In this document: positions 16,463 to 23,931 of the stretch, piece after piece
How the letters are laid out: every line of letters starts with the position of its first letter
Position numbering within the stretch: position 1 is the stretch's first letter
NCBI GenBank assembly: GCA_002429385.1
Contig: DIZL01000072.1
Span: 105,930-140,928, forward strand
From: Prolixibacteraceae bacterium UBA6029
GTDB taxonomy: Bacteria > Bacteroidota > Bacteroidia > Bacteroidales > Prolixibacteraceae
DNA length: 34,999 nucleotides
Direction: 5' to 3'
Made by a program: the position numbers and the translations under genes
The notes under the pieces: generated by a model
The model's database searches: none
What the model saw: the letters and a program-made list of their open reading frames with translations, nothing else
Told to the model about the DNA's origin: nothing

Positions 16463-17770
16463 ATGGCAACATTTAAAATCGAAGGCGGCAAACAGTTACA
16501 CGGCGATTTATATCCCCAGGGGGCCAAGAACGAGGCTCTCCAGGTCATTTGTGCCGTACTGCTGACCCCTGAGAAGATTCAGATCACCAATATTCCTGAA
16601 ATAAGTGATGTCATCAAGCTGATTAAGATCTTAGGTGACCTGGGTGTAAAGACTGAAAGGGTCGCTAAGGGAAATTACATTTTCCAGGCCGATGAGATTC
16701 ATCTCGATTACCTCAAAACCGAAAACTTTGCCCGTCATGCCTCCAGTCTTCGTGGCTCGATCATGATCCTTGGACCGCTTTTGGCCCGTTTCGGAATCGG
16801 ATATATCCCTCAGCCGGGAGGGGACAAAATAGGCCGACGACGCCTGGACACCCATTTTACCGGTCTCCAGAAACTTGGCGCTACCTTCACCTACAATCCC
16901 AACGAACATTTTTTCAGTGTGGAAGCCACAAAACTTAAGGGAAGCTACATGCTTCTCGACGAGGCTTCAGTGACCGGTACGGCCAACATCGTGATGGCTG
17001 CCTCGATGGCCGAAGGAACCACTACAATCTATAATGCTGCCTGCGAACCTTACGTTCAGCAACTCTGCAGGATGCTCGTTTTTATGGGTGCCGTAATCGG
17101 CGGCATTGGCTCCAACCTGCTTACAATAACGGGCGTAACTTCACTGCGCGGATGCACTCACCAGATACTGCCCGACATGATCGAAGTCGGAAGTTTCATT
17201 GGGCTGGCTGCGATGACCAGTTCCGAAATAACCATCCGTAACGCAGGTATTAAACATCTGGGCATCATTCCTGAGCAATTTAAGCGTATGGGCATTACGG
17301 TCATCGAACAAGACGATGACCTGTTTATTCCTGCCCAGGAGCACTTCGAGATTGAAACCTTCATCGATGGTTCGATCATGAACATTGCCGACGCACCCTG
17401 GCCGGGACTGACCCCCGATCTGCTCAGCATCTTCCTGGTTATCGCCACCCAGGCCAAGGGAAGTGTGCTGATTCACCAGAAGATGTTCGAAAGCCGCCTG
17501 TTTTTCGTAGATAAGCTGATCGACATGGGGGCCCAGATTATTCTTTGCGATCCGCACCGTGCAACCGTCATCGGGCTCGACCACAAATACCAACTCCGTG
17601 CAACCAACATGAGTTCTCCCGATATCCGTGCAGGGGTAGCCCTGCTCATCGCCGCGCTATCGGCACAGGGAACGAGCAAAATCTCCAACATCGAACAGAT
17701 CGACCGTGGATACGAAATCATCGATCAGCGTTTGAATGCCATCGGTGCAAGCATTACCCGCCTCGACTAA
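16463..17770 (+). CDS. murA: UDP-N-acetylglucosamine 1-carboxyvinyltransferase
   Basis: The 435-residue product has the normal length and fold repeats of the EPSP synthase family. It transfers enolpyruvate from PEP to UDP-GlcNAc in the first committed step of peptidoglycan synthesis, in the cytoplasm. K22 in GAKNEAL and the D319 region (WPGLTPDL) match E. coli K22 and D305. The loop that carries the catalytic Cys115 in E. coli (GGCTIGARP) reads PGGDKIGRRRLD here, so Asp121 takes its place. That Cys-to-Asp change is known from naturally fosfomycin-resistant bacteria. The gene follows DUF4290 and probably shares its transcript. Confidence 0.95.
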   Translation: MATFKIEGGKQLHGDLYPQGAKNEALQVICAVLLTPEKIQITNIPEISDVIKLIKILGDLGVKTERVAKGNYIFQADEIHLDYLKTENFARHASSLRGSIMILGPLLARFGIGYIPQPGGDKIGRRRLDTHFTGLQKLGATFTYNPNEHFFSVEATKLKGSYMLLDEASVTGTANIVMAASMAEGTTTIYNAACEPYVQQLCRMLVFMGAVIGGIGSNLLTITGVTSLRGCTHQILPDMIEVGSFIGLAAMTSSEITIRNAGIKHLGIIPEQFKRMGITVIEQDDDLFIPAQEHFEIETFIDGSIMNIADAPWPGLTPDLLSIFLVIATQAKGSVLIHQKMFESRLFFVDKLIDMGAQIILCDPHRATVIGLDHKYQLRATNMSSPDIRAGVALLIAALSAQGTSKISNIEQIDRGYEIIDQRLNAIGASITRLD

Positions 17771-17862
17771 GCAAGGCGGAAATCCATTATTATATTTGTT
17801 TTAGTCAACAGGTATTTGTTGTTTTCTTTAATGCCCCAACAAGTTTAGACATATCTTAAACT

Positions 17863-18111
17863 TTAAGCAATTGCGGTTTTAATTGACACCTGCATTTCCC
17901 TAAAACCTACAAAACGGTTTATTTCAGAAACATTCTCCTTTTCTTCATCCACACAGATATCAATAACCTCTTTGATATTTCCCAAAGCTTCATCAATAGT
18001 TTTGCCATAAGAGTGACAACCTTTGAAAACTGGACAACTAACGATGTAAACATTGTCTTCGTCTTGTTCGATGAGGATAGGAAGGTGTAATATTTTGTCT
18101 TTTGTCTTCAT
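17863..18111 (-). CDS. HicB-family antitoxin-like protein (orphan)
   Basis: The 82-residue product has the HicB partial RNase-H-like fold: YIVSCPVFKGCHSYGKTIDEALGNIKEVI is the typical core (shown here in parts: YIVSCPVFKGC, then TIDEALGNIKEVID). HicB proteins neutralise HicA mRNA interferases. No HicA-sized frame with the GSHH-type motif is adjacent on either side, and no C-terminal DNA-binding domain is evident. It may be a solitary HicB-like protein of another use. A 20-bp dyad lies 31 bases upstream of its start. Confidence 0.75.
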   Translation of the reverse strand: MKTKDKILHLPILIEQDEDNVYIVSCPVFKGCHSYGKTIDEALGNIKEVIDICVDEEKENVSEINRFVGFREMQVSIKTAIA

Positions 18112-18141
18112 GGTACTTCTTTAAACCTCTGTTAATCTTGT

Positions 18142-18161
18142 TTGTGTATTAAAATACACAA
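18142..18161. promoter_or_regulatory. 20-bp dyad upstream of the hicB-like gene
   Basis: The perfect inverted repeat TTGTGTATT-AA-AATACACAA lies 31-50 bases before the start at 18111. Its position suits an operator, but the flanking gene on the plus strand (18306) is also possible. Confidence 0.5.
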
Positions 18162-18261
18162 GGTAAAGATAATAAAAAAAAGTCGGATAAAACACCCTAC
18201 CCCATTTCTCGCAAGTTGAGAAATAGATAGAAGGAATGTAGAATTGATACTTTAAAATTGT

Positions 18262-18269
18262 TATTTTTG
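18262..18269 (+). promoter_or_regulatory. Probable -7 box of the tlpA-like gene
   Basis: TATTTTTG fits TAnnTTTG, with a TTG 15 bases upstream. It implies a leader of about 30 nt before the ATG at 18306 and argues against the longer frame that starts at 18258. Confidence 0.45.
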
Positions 18270-18305
18270 TCTGTACGTTCAACATTAAAAAAAGAAAACA
18301 ACGCT

Positions 18306-18848
18306 ATGAAGATAAAAATGATACTGGTTTTTGCCCTGCTGTATGCTTCGGCAACCTATGCAAGTGCTCCCAAAACAAGCGCCGGAGGGAAAGAGGCTAC
18401 AATTGGTTTGGAGATTGGGAATATCGCTCCTGAAATCAATGAAAAAACACTGAGCGGTAAGGAACTTAGGCTATCGTCGCTTTCGGGCAAAGTGGTACTG
18501 ATCGACTTTTGGGCTTCCTGGTGCGGCCCTTGCCGCCAGGAAAATCCGACAGTGGTGGCTGCTTACGAAAAGTTTAAGAATTCAAAATTCAAGAATGCCA
18601 AGGGTTTCACCGTATTCAGCGTTTCGCTCGACAAAGACCGCACCGCATGGGAAACGGCTATCAAAGCCGATAAGCTGATCTGGGAAAATCATGTCAGCGA
18701 CCTACAGGGCTGGTACTCAAAATTTGCCGGTGTCTATGGGGTGAACAGCATTCCTGCCAACTTCCTGATCGACGGCAATGGCATCATTGTCAACAAAAAA
18801 CTGCGCGGTCCGGCCCTCGAACAGGCCATCTCCGCACTGCTGAAATAG
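18306..18848 (+). CDS. TlpA-like secreted thioredoxin-fold protein
   Basis: With the ATG at 18306 the protein is 180 residues. It starts with a signal peptide (MKIKMILVFALLYASATYAS). Before the active site lies the AhpC/TlpA-type segment IGNIAPEINEKTLSG. The redox motif is WASWCGPCRQENP. A PAN/cis-Pro-type loop (NSIPANFLIDGNG) follows. It would act in the periplasm as a thiol-disulphide reductase or peroxidase-like protein; the partner is unknown. The gene stands alone, with its own promoter and a strong terminator. It is different in sequence from the second TlpA protein at 32172-32702. Confidence 0.85.
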   Translation: MKIKMILVFALLYASATYASAPKTSAGGKEATIGLEIGNIAPEINEKTLSGKELRLSSLSGKVVLIDFWASWCGPCRQENPTVVAAYEKFKNSKFKNAKGFTVFSVSLDKDRTAWETAIKADKLIWENHVSDLQGWYSKFAGVYGVNSIPANFLIDGNGIIVNKKLRGPALEQAISALLK

Positions 18849-18901
18849 AATATATCAGCTAAGCCGATCCGACAAAAAGTTCGGGTCAGAGCAAATAATA
18901 C

Positions 18902-18943
18902 AAAAGGTGTGTGCCGGGTTCGTCCTGCACACACCTTTTTTTT
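18902..18943 (+). terminator. Intrinsic terminator of the tlpA-like gene
   Basis: A perfect 13-bp stem AAAAGGTGTGTGC/GCACACACCTTTT (18902-18914 and 18927-18939) with a 12-base loop runs into a T8 tract. Confidence 0.9.
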
Positions 18944-18949
18944 GTGATT

Positions 18950-18980
18950 CTGAGCGGGTGACTTCGAGTCACCCGCTCAG
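18950..18980. repeat. Perfect 14-bp-stem hairpin
   Basis: CTGAGCGGGTGACT and AGTCACCCGCTCAG flank the loop TCG. It follows the preceding terminator by 6 bases and has no T-run, so it is a separate element. Confidence 0.75.
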
Positions 18981-19001
18981 TAATCCTGCCTAAACTCAAT
19001 G

Positions 19002-19181
19002 ATCTCCTGCTACACGCCTGCTATTCCCCTCGTATATCATACTTCACTCGTACTTATCTCGTACTTCTCTTGTACTTATATCGTACTTCTCAAAACGTAC
19101 GAGATAAGTATGAAATAAGTATGAATTTAGTATAGATGAAGTATGATATACGAGGGGAATAGCAGGCGTGTAGCAGGAGAT
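19002..19181. repeat. 180-bp palindrome with 45-bp perfect arms and 11-bp phasing
   Basis: The arms 19002-19046 and 19137-19181 are exact reverse complements over 45 bases. The interior holds GTACTT at 19050, 19061, 19072 and 19083, and AAGTAT-type units at 19106, 19117, 19128 and 19139, each exactly 11 bp apart. TACTTATCTCGTAC (19051-19064) also pairs with 19097-19110. The CTATTCCC/GGGAATAG edge recurs in the element at 1-130. Confidence 0.9.
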
Positions 19182-19273
19182 ATCCGACAAATCATTGATG
19201 AATGATGAACCGATGATCTACATTTAAATCGGATGAGGCCAGGCATATATCTGGCTTTTTATGATTGTGAAAC

Positions 19274-19327
19274 TGTCATAAGTCATTCGAAAAATAGCGT
19301 TAAACTTTTTTCAAATGACTAATGACA
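19274..19327. promoter_or_regulatory. Long inverted repeat upstream of grpE
   Basis: Arms of 21 bases (19274-19294 and 19307-19327), of the form TGTCATAAGTCATTCGAAAAA against its complement, match with two mismatches. The loop is 12 bases. It lies about 75 bases before the -33 box. It is not the CIRCE element, so any link to heat-shock control is a guess. Confidence 0.5.
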
Positions 19328-19401
19328 TTTTCCTGTCTTTAAAAGGTAAATCAGGTAACAATATCAACAGAGTGTCAGTCAGCAAATATTTAAGATGCCA
19401 A

Positions 19402-19435
19402 TTTGTCAATCGTAAACCCTATGGCAGTATATTTG
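19402..19435 (+). promoter_or_regulatory. Probable grpE-dnaJ promoter
   Basis: TTTG at 19402-19405 and TATATTTG at 19428-19435 match the -33/-7 Bacteroidota pattern, with 22 bases between the boxes. The leader to the ATG at 19471 would be about 28 nt. Confidence 0.55.
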
Positions 19436-19470
19436 CATCTTCAAAAGAGTAATTATAAAATTCAGGTAAA

Positions 19471-20061
19471 ATGGCAGATAATAAAGACAAAAACGAAGTT
19501 AATGATCAAACTGATGATATGACAAGCGATTCAACCATAAGAGAGGAAGAGTCAGCAGAACACATGAAAGAAGCGAAGAAGGAAAAAGGGCACAGGCACT
19601 CAAAAACAGAAGAAGAGCTTGAAACCATAGAAAACGAAATCATCGATTTGAAGGATAAACACATCCGGCTACAGGCTGATTTTGACAACTACCGTAAACG
19701 TACGCTTAAAGAGCGCATGGAATTGCTAAAAACTGCCGGCGAGAGTGTTTTGATGGGTATTTTACCCGTGATTGATGATTTTGACCGTGCCATGCAAACA
19801 CTTGATATGGTGGGCGAAGACAGTCATATTGTCGATGGGATGAAATTAATATACAGTAAGTTTCAGGAATTTCTGAAGCAGAACGGGGTAAAGGAAATCG
19901 AAGCCATCGGCCAGAGTTTCAATACCGATCTGCATGAAGCCATAACCACTATACCTGCCCCATCGAAGGAGTTGAAAGGAAAGATCGTTGACGTGGTTCA
20001 AAAGGGTTATTATCTGAACGATAAGGTAATACGTTTTTCTAAAGTTATTATAGGCGAATAA
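19471..20061 (+). CDS. grpE: Nucleotide exchange factor GrpE
   Basis: The 196-residue product has an acidic, charged N-terminus (1-40) and a long coiled coil at about 45-95. The family core QADFDNYRKRT follows, and then the C-terminal beta domain with FNTDLHEAITT and GKIVDVVQKGYYLNDKVIRFSKVIIGE. It releases ADP from DnaK in the cytoplasmic Hsp70 cycle. It is the first gene of an operon with dnaJ, whose ATG lies 24 bases downstream. dnaK is not in the window. Confidence 0.95.
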   Translation: MADNKDKNEVNDQTDDMTSDSTIREEESAEHMKEAKKEKGHRHSKTEEELETIENEIIDLKDKHIRLQADFDNYRKRTLKERMELLKTAGESVLMGILPVIDDFDRAMQTLDMVGEDSHIVDGMKLIYSKFQEFLKQNGVKEIEAIGQSFNTDLHEAITTIPAPSKELKGKIVDVVQKGYYLNDKVIRFSKVIIGE

Positions 20062-20085
20062 GCCTGATCTATTTATTTGAATCCA

Positions 20086-21237
20086 ATGACAAAACGCGAT
20101 TTTTACGAGATTCTTGGTGTCAGCAAAACTGCGACAGCTGATGAGATAAAGAAGGCCTACCGGCAAAAAGCCATACAGTTCCATCCGGACAAAAACCCTG
20201 GCAATAAAGAGGCGGAGGAAAAGTTCAAGGAAGCTGCTGAGGCCTATGAGATACTGAGCAGTCCGGAGAAACGCCAGAAATACGACCAGTTTGGTCATGC
20301 CGGAATGGGCAATAATATGAATTACGGCGGACACGACATGTCGATGGACGACATCTTTTCGATGTTCGGTGACATTTTCGGAGGACAGGGATTTGGGGGA
20401 TTCGGAGGATTCGGAGGTGGACAGCGCAGCCGTGGACCCCGTCAGCAGCGGGGATCCGATCTTCGGGTAAAAGTCAACCTGAATCTGAGTGAAGTTTTAA
20501 ATGGCGTCGAGAAAAAAATCAAGGTGAAGAAATACGTTCCCTGTACCCATTGTCATGGTACGGGCGCCCAGGGCGGATCATCCTATACGAACTGTTCGAC
20601 CTGCAAAGGGTCGGGTCATGTGACCCGCATCCAGAATACCCTGCTTGGACAAATGCAGACCACTGCTCCTTGTCCTACCTGCGGAGGCGAAGGCCAGATT
20701 ATTACCAATAAATGTATACACTGCACGGGTGAAGGGGTAGTCCGCGAAGAAGAAGTAATCAGCATCCGTATTCCTGCCGGAGTTGGCGAAGGGATGCAGC
20801 TGAACGTGGCCGGTAAGGGAAATGCCGGACGCCGGAGCGGCATCAATGGCGATCTGTTTGTGGTGATCCAGGAGGATGAACACCCTGAGCTAATCAGGGA
20901 TGGCAATAACCTGATTTATAATCTATTTGTAACTTTCCCTGAAATCACACTGGGGGTGGCCAAAGAGATTCCAACCGTTGACAGTAAAGTAAAAGTTAAG
21001 ATAGAACCAGGCACGCAACCCGAAAAAATCCTTCGGTTGAGGGGTAAGGGCTTACCTGATGTGAATGGTTACGGCAAGGGTGATTTGCTGGTCAGGGTGC
21101 ACGTGTGGATACCGAAAAAGGTGAATGCGGAAGAACGCAAACTGCTTGAAAAACTACAGACGTCTCCTAATTTTACTGAAGGACCGGACCAGGGGGATAA
21201 GAATCTGTTTGAAAAAATGAGGGATATATTTGATTAG
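20086..21237 (+). CDS. dnaJ: Chaperone protein DnaJ
   Basis: The start is the ATG at 20086 (MTKRDFYEILGV). The TTG at 20077 would add three residues and is unlikely. The protein is 383 residues. It has a J domain with HPD at about 32-35 (FHPDKNPG), then a Gly/Phe-rich linker (GGQGFGGFGGFGGG). Four CxxCxGxG zinc motifs follow (CTHCHGTG, CSTCKGSG, CPTCGGEG, CIHCTGEG), then the substrate-binding C-terminal domains. It stimulates DnaK ATPase and holds unfolded protein. It is second in the grpE operon and ends at a bidirectional terminator. Confidence 0.97.
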   Translation: MTKRDFYEILGVSKTATADEIKKAYRQKAIQFHPDKNPGNKEAEEKFKEAAEAYEILSSPEKRQKYDQFGHAGMGNNMNYGGHDMSMDDIFSMFGDIFGGQGFGGFGGFGGGQRSRGPRQQRGSDLRVKVNLNLSEVLNGVEKKIKVKKYVPCTHCHGTGAQGGSSYTNCSTCKGSGHVTRIQNTLLGQMQTTAPCPTCGGEGQIITNKCIHCTGEGVVREEEVISIRIPAGVGEGMQLNVAGKGNAGRRSGINGDLFVVIQEDEHPELIRDGNNLIYNLFVTFPEITLGVAKEIPTVDSKVKVKIEPGTQPEKILRLRGKGLPDVNGYGKGDLLVRVHVWIPKKVNAEERKLLEKLQTSPNFTEGPDQGDKNLFEKMRDIFD

Positions 21238-21251
21238 TAAATTTCACAATA

Positions 21252-21302
21252 AAAAAAGCTACCGGAAGAATCATGAAGTATGATTTTTCCGGTAGCTTTT
21301 TT
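21252..21302. terminator. Bidirectional terminator between dnaJ and mltG
   Basis: The 16-bp stem AAAAAAGCTACCGGAA/TTCCGGTAGCTTTTTT closes on a second small stem (AATCAT/ATGATT). T-runs are present on both strands, so it serves the convergent dnaJ and mltG genes. Confidence 0.9.
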
Positions 21303-21313
21303 ATTAGTGTTGT

Positions 21314-22375
21314 TTACTGAAAGATCTCCAGCGAATCGAGGGCTGCCTTGTATTTACGTGCATTCTCATTGTGAGCAGAAAGACTTACCGCAAAATTGTG
21401 ATAGCCTGAAAAATCCTGCCGGGCACACATATAGATGTAGGGAGTCTTCTTTGCATTTAAAACCGACTCGATGCTCGATATTTCAGGGAAATTAATGGGA
21501 CCGGGAGGTAATCCGGTATACATGTATGTGTTGTAGGGCGAATCAACCATCAGGTGGCTCCTCAGAACCCGTTTGATTCTGAAATTACCTAAGGCGAACT
21601 TGACCGTAGGATCGGCCTGTAAAAGCATTCCCCGCCGTATCCGGTTCAGGTATAAACCTGCTATAATAGGCTTTTCATCCTTTTTATTGCTCTCTTCCTG
21701 AACGATGGAGGCGACAGTCATCACCTCTTCAGGAGTAAGCCCCAGAGCAGTGGCTTTAGTGCGGCGATCTTCGTTCCAGAACCGCTTATATTCCATCCAC
21801 ATGCGTTCAAGGAATTGATCGGCAGTGGTGGTCCAGTAAAATTCATACGTATTGGGGATGAACATACAATGAAAGGTATTTTCGGTAAACCCGAACTTTT
21901 CCTGAACAGCCGGATCTTTGAACTTAGTAATTAACTCGAGAGAATCGGGTTCAATGTATTTCGAAACAGCTCCCGCGAGTTCTTCTATAAAACGCAGGTT
22001 ATTAAAGGTTACCTGAACGGGTTCCTGATTACCCGACTTCAACATATTCAGTATTTGGTTTGTATTCAGGCCTTTATCCAGCAAGTACTTTCCGGGCTTA
22101 ATCGAACCGGCATATTTCTTACGACCGGCCACCCAATCGAAAGCTTCGTAACTGATCAGGATCTTGTGCCTTTTCAAACTGTCGACAACCTGTTCGTAGG
22201 TGGCATTCAGCGGAATAATGATACTTCCGGGAGTATGAATATTGGGATTAAAGAGGTAGTGATAGAGCTGAAGACCTCTAAATCCGACGGCTGTGAGTAT
22301 GAGTACTGTACAGATAACAATCCATTTGTTCAATCTTGGAAACAGCATAAGCCTGTGCTTCTTGATTATATCCAT
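21314..22375 (-). CDS. mltG: Endolytic murein transglycosylase
   Basis: The 353-residue product has one N-terminal membrane segment (about residues 17-36, IVICTVLILTAVGFRG). A LysM-like region follows, then the YceG/MltG catalytic part. The core ASIVQEESNKKDEKP, ahead of LYLNRIRRGMLLQADPTVKFALG, contains the conserved catalytic Glu. It cleaves nascent peptidoglycan glycan strands at the inner-membrane face and influences strand length. It is convergent with dnaJ and divergent from the flavo-diiron gene. The intergenic region upstream is 144 bases to the flavo-diiron ATG. Confidence 0.93.
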   Translation of the reverse strand: MDIIKKHRLMLFPRLNKWIVICTVLILTAVGFRGLQLYHYLFNPNIHTPGSIIIPLNATYEQVVDSLKRHKILISYEAFDWVAGRKKYAGSIKPGKYLLDKGLNTNQILNMLKSGNQEPVQVTFNNLRFIEELAGAVSKYIEPDSLELITKFKDPAVQEKFGFTENTFHCMFIPNTYEFYWTTTADQFLERMWMEYKRFWNEDRRTKATALGLTPEEVMTVASIVQEESNKKDEKPIIAGLYLNRIRRGMLLQADPTVKFALGNFRIKRVLRSHLMVDSPYNTYMYTGLPPGPINFPEISSIESVLNAKKTPYIYMCARQDFSGYHNFAVSLSAHNENARKYKAALDSLEIFQ

Positions 22376-22456
22376 TGAGCTTAATTTTTGGCATAAAAAT
22401 AGTCATTTCATTTAAAGTACCTAATCCGAAAGATGAAACATCAGGGGCCAACCCTG

Positions 22457-22485
22457 TTTGGTTTGGATGAATTTGCTTATTTTCG
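22457..22485 (+). promoter_or_regulatory. Probable promoter of the flavo-diiron gene
   Basis: TTTG (22457-22460) and TATTTTCG (22478-22485, one mismatch to TAnnTTTG) are 17 bases apart. Transcription near 22492 would leave about 28 nt before the ATG at 22520. Confidence 0.4.
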
Positions 22486-22519
22486 CTTCTGATTACACAT
22501 GCACTCAAAACTATTCACT

Positions 22520-23707
22520 ATGCATCAGGTTAATTTAGCTGAAGACATCTATTATCTGGGGTTCAATGACCGCAGAACTCATCTTTTCGAGAATTTCTGG
22601 CCTATTCCGTATGGCGTATCCTATAATTCGTATTTAATTGTTGATGAGAAAATTGCATTGATTGATACTGTTGAGCGTACATTTATTGATGATTACCTGG
22701 AACAGATTGATAGTTTGACCCAGGGAAGGGATGTCGATTACCTGGTGATTAATCACATGGAGCCTGATCATTCGGGTGCATTGAAAGCGGTAGTGGCCAG
22801 ATATCCGAATATTACCCTGGTCGGGAATAAAAAGACCTTCGACCTGGTTGCCAACTACTATCAGGTTAGCGAAAATCAGCTTGAAGTGTATGATGACTCG
22901 GAACTGCCTTTAGGGAAACACCGCCTTACGTTTGCCCCGATCCCTATGGTTCACTGGCCTGAAACCATGGTGACCTTCGAGATCACAGAAAAGATCCTCT
23001 TTTCGGGTGATGCCTTCGGGTCGTTCGGAACCCTGGACGGAGGCATCTTTAATGATGAATTGAATATCGCTCATTACGAAGAGGAACTGTTGCGGTATTT
23101 TTCGAACATTGTAGGCAAATACTGTCCGCATACGCAACGGGCGCTGAAAAAGATCCAAACCCTCGACCTGAGAGTCCTGGCCCCTACCCATGGCCCGGTT
23201 TGGAGATCGAACCTTAAATACATTCTTGACCGGTACGAAAAATGGAGTACCTACACGACCGATCCCGGCGCTGTGATTGTTTATGGTTCGATGTATGGAA
23301 ATACAGCAAAAATGGCCGATGTGATCGCACGCCAGCTGGCGGTCAGGGGAGTGAAAAATATTCGGGTCTACGACGCATCAAAGACCCATGCCTCATATAT
23401 CATCAGCGATATCTTTAAATACAAAGCATTTATTATCGGAAGCGCAGCATACAACAATGAACTCTTTCCCGCCGTTGAAAGCCTGGTGACTAAAATTGAG
23501 CACATGGGCATTAAAAATCACCTGCTCGGCATCTTTGGTTCGTATGGATGGAATGGAGGAGGAGTTAAAAATCTGCAGAAATTTGCAGAAACCATTAAAT
23601 GGGAATTGGTTTACAGTCCGGTTGAAGAAAAGGGAACGCTTAAGGCTGAGAAGTTCGGACAATGTATTGAACTGGCGAATGCCATGGTCGATAAACTCCT
23701 GATCTGA
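22520..23707 (+). CDS. Flavo-diiron protein (A-type flavoprotein)
   Basis: The start at 22520 (MHQVNLAEDIYYLG) fits relatives and the promoter. An in-frame ATG at 22499 would add seven residues. The 395-residue protein has a beta-lactamase-like diiron domain with HMEPDH (metal site), HWPET, GDAFGSF and APTHGPVW ligands. It also has a flavodoxin domain with the FMN loop VYGSMYGNTAKMAD. Rubredoxin is absent, so this is the simple A class. Such proteins reduce O2 to water or NO to N2O in the cytoplasm and protect anaerobes; sequence alone does not say which substrate. It is a single gene, divergent from mltG. Confidence 0.92.
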   Translation: MHQVNLAEDIYYLGFNDRRTHLFENFWPIPYGVSYNSYLIVDEKIALIDTVERTFIDDYLEQIDSLTQGRDVDYLVINHMEPDHSGALKAVVARYPNITLVGNKKTFDLVANYYQVSENQLEVYDDSELPLGKHRLTFAPIPMVHWPETMVTFEITEKILFSGDAFGSFGTLDGGIFNDELNIAHYEEELLRYFSNIVGKYCPHTQRALKKIQTLDLRVLAPTHGPVWRSNLKYILDRYEKWSTYTTDPGAVIVYGSMYGNTAKMADVIARQLAVRGVKNIRVYDASKTHASYIISDIFKYKAFIIGSAAYNNELFPAVESLVTKIEHMGIKNHLLGIFGSYGWNGGGVKNLQKFAETIKWELVYSPVEEKGTLKAEKFGQCIELANAMVDKLLI

Positions 23708-23715
23708 GAAAAAGA

Positions 23716-23750
23716 AAAAAGGAGAAAGGAAAAGGGAAAAAGGAAAGGTG
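23716..23750. repeat. 7-bp-phased purine repeat
   Basis: AAAAAGG-like units end at 23722, 23729, 23736, 23743 and 23750 (the last as AAAGGTG), exactly 7 bp apart. It starts 9 bases after the flavo-diiron stop. CAATTT-type units with 7-8-bp spacing follow at 23808-23842. Confidence 0.55.
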
Positions 23751-23903
23751 AACCATACAGCAATCAGGTGATTATAAATCTGATAGATTTGTTAGTACAA
23801 CAATTAATCCTTCCAGCAATTTGACAATTTACAATGCGGCAATTCTATACGGATTTTGTGAATAAATTATCACCTATTATAGGAGAATTTCCGGCTTTGG
23901 AAA

Positions 23904-23911
23904 TATCTTTG
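23904..23911 (+). promoter_or_regulatory. Probable -7 box of the DUF4494 gene
   Basis: TATCTTTG matches TAnnTTTG and lies 20 bases before the ATG at 23932. No clear TTTG -33 box is at the usual spacing. Confidence 0.35.
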
Positions 23912-23931
23912 CAAGCTAAAATTATAGATTT

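Larger units (their letters stand above)
19182..19470. other. Non-coding leader region before grpE
   Basis: No gene was found. It has a small terminator-like hairpin, GCCAG/CTGGC at 19238-19255 followed by TTTTT. It also has a long inverted repeat at 19274-19327 and the grpE promoter at about 19402-19435. Confidence 0.6.

Noticed and set aside
17141..17593. 150-codon minus-strand frame opposite murA
   Set aside because: Antisense shadow of murA; no start context or domain.
18258..18305. 16-residue extension of the first TlpA-like protein
   Set aside because: It begins at or before the probable promoter and hides the signal peptide.
19002..19181. CRISPR array as an explanation of the periodic repeat
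   Set aside because: The step is 11 bp, far too short for repeat-spacer units, and the arms are palindromic. No cas gene is present.
19274..19327. CIRCE heat-shock operator
   Set aside because: The sequence has no TTAGCACTC/GAGTGCTAA halves.
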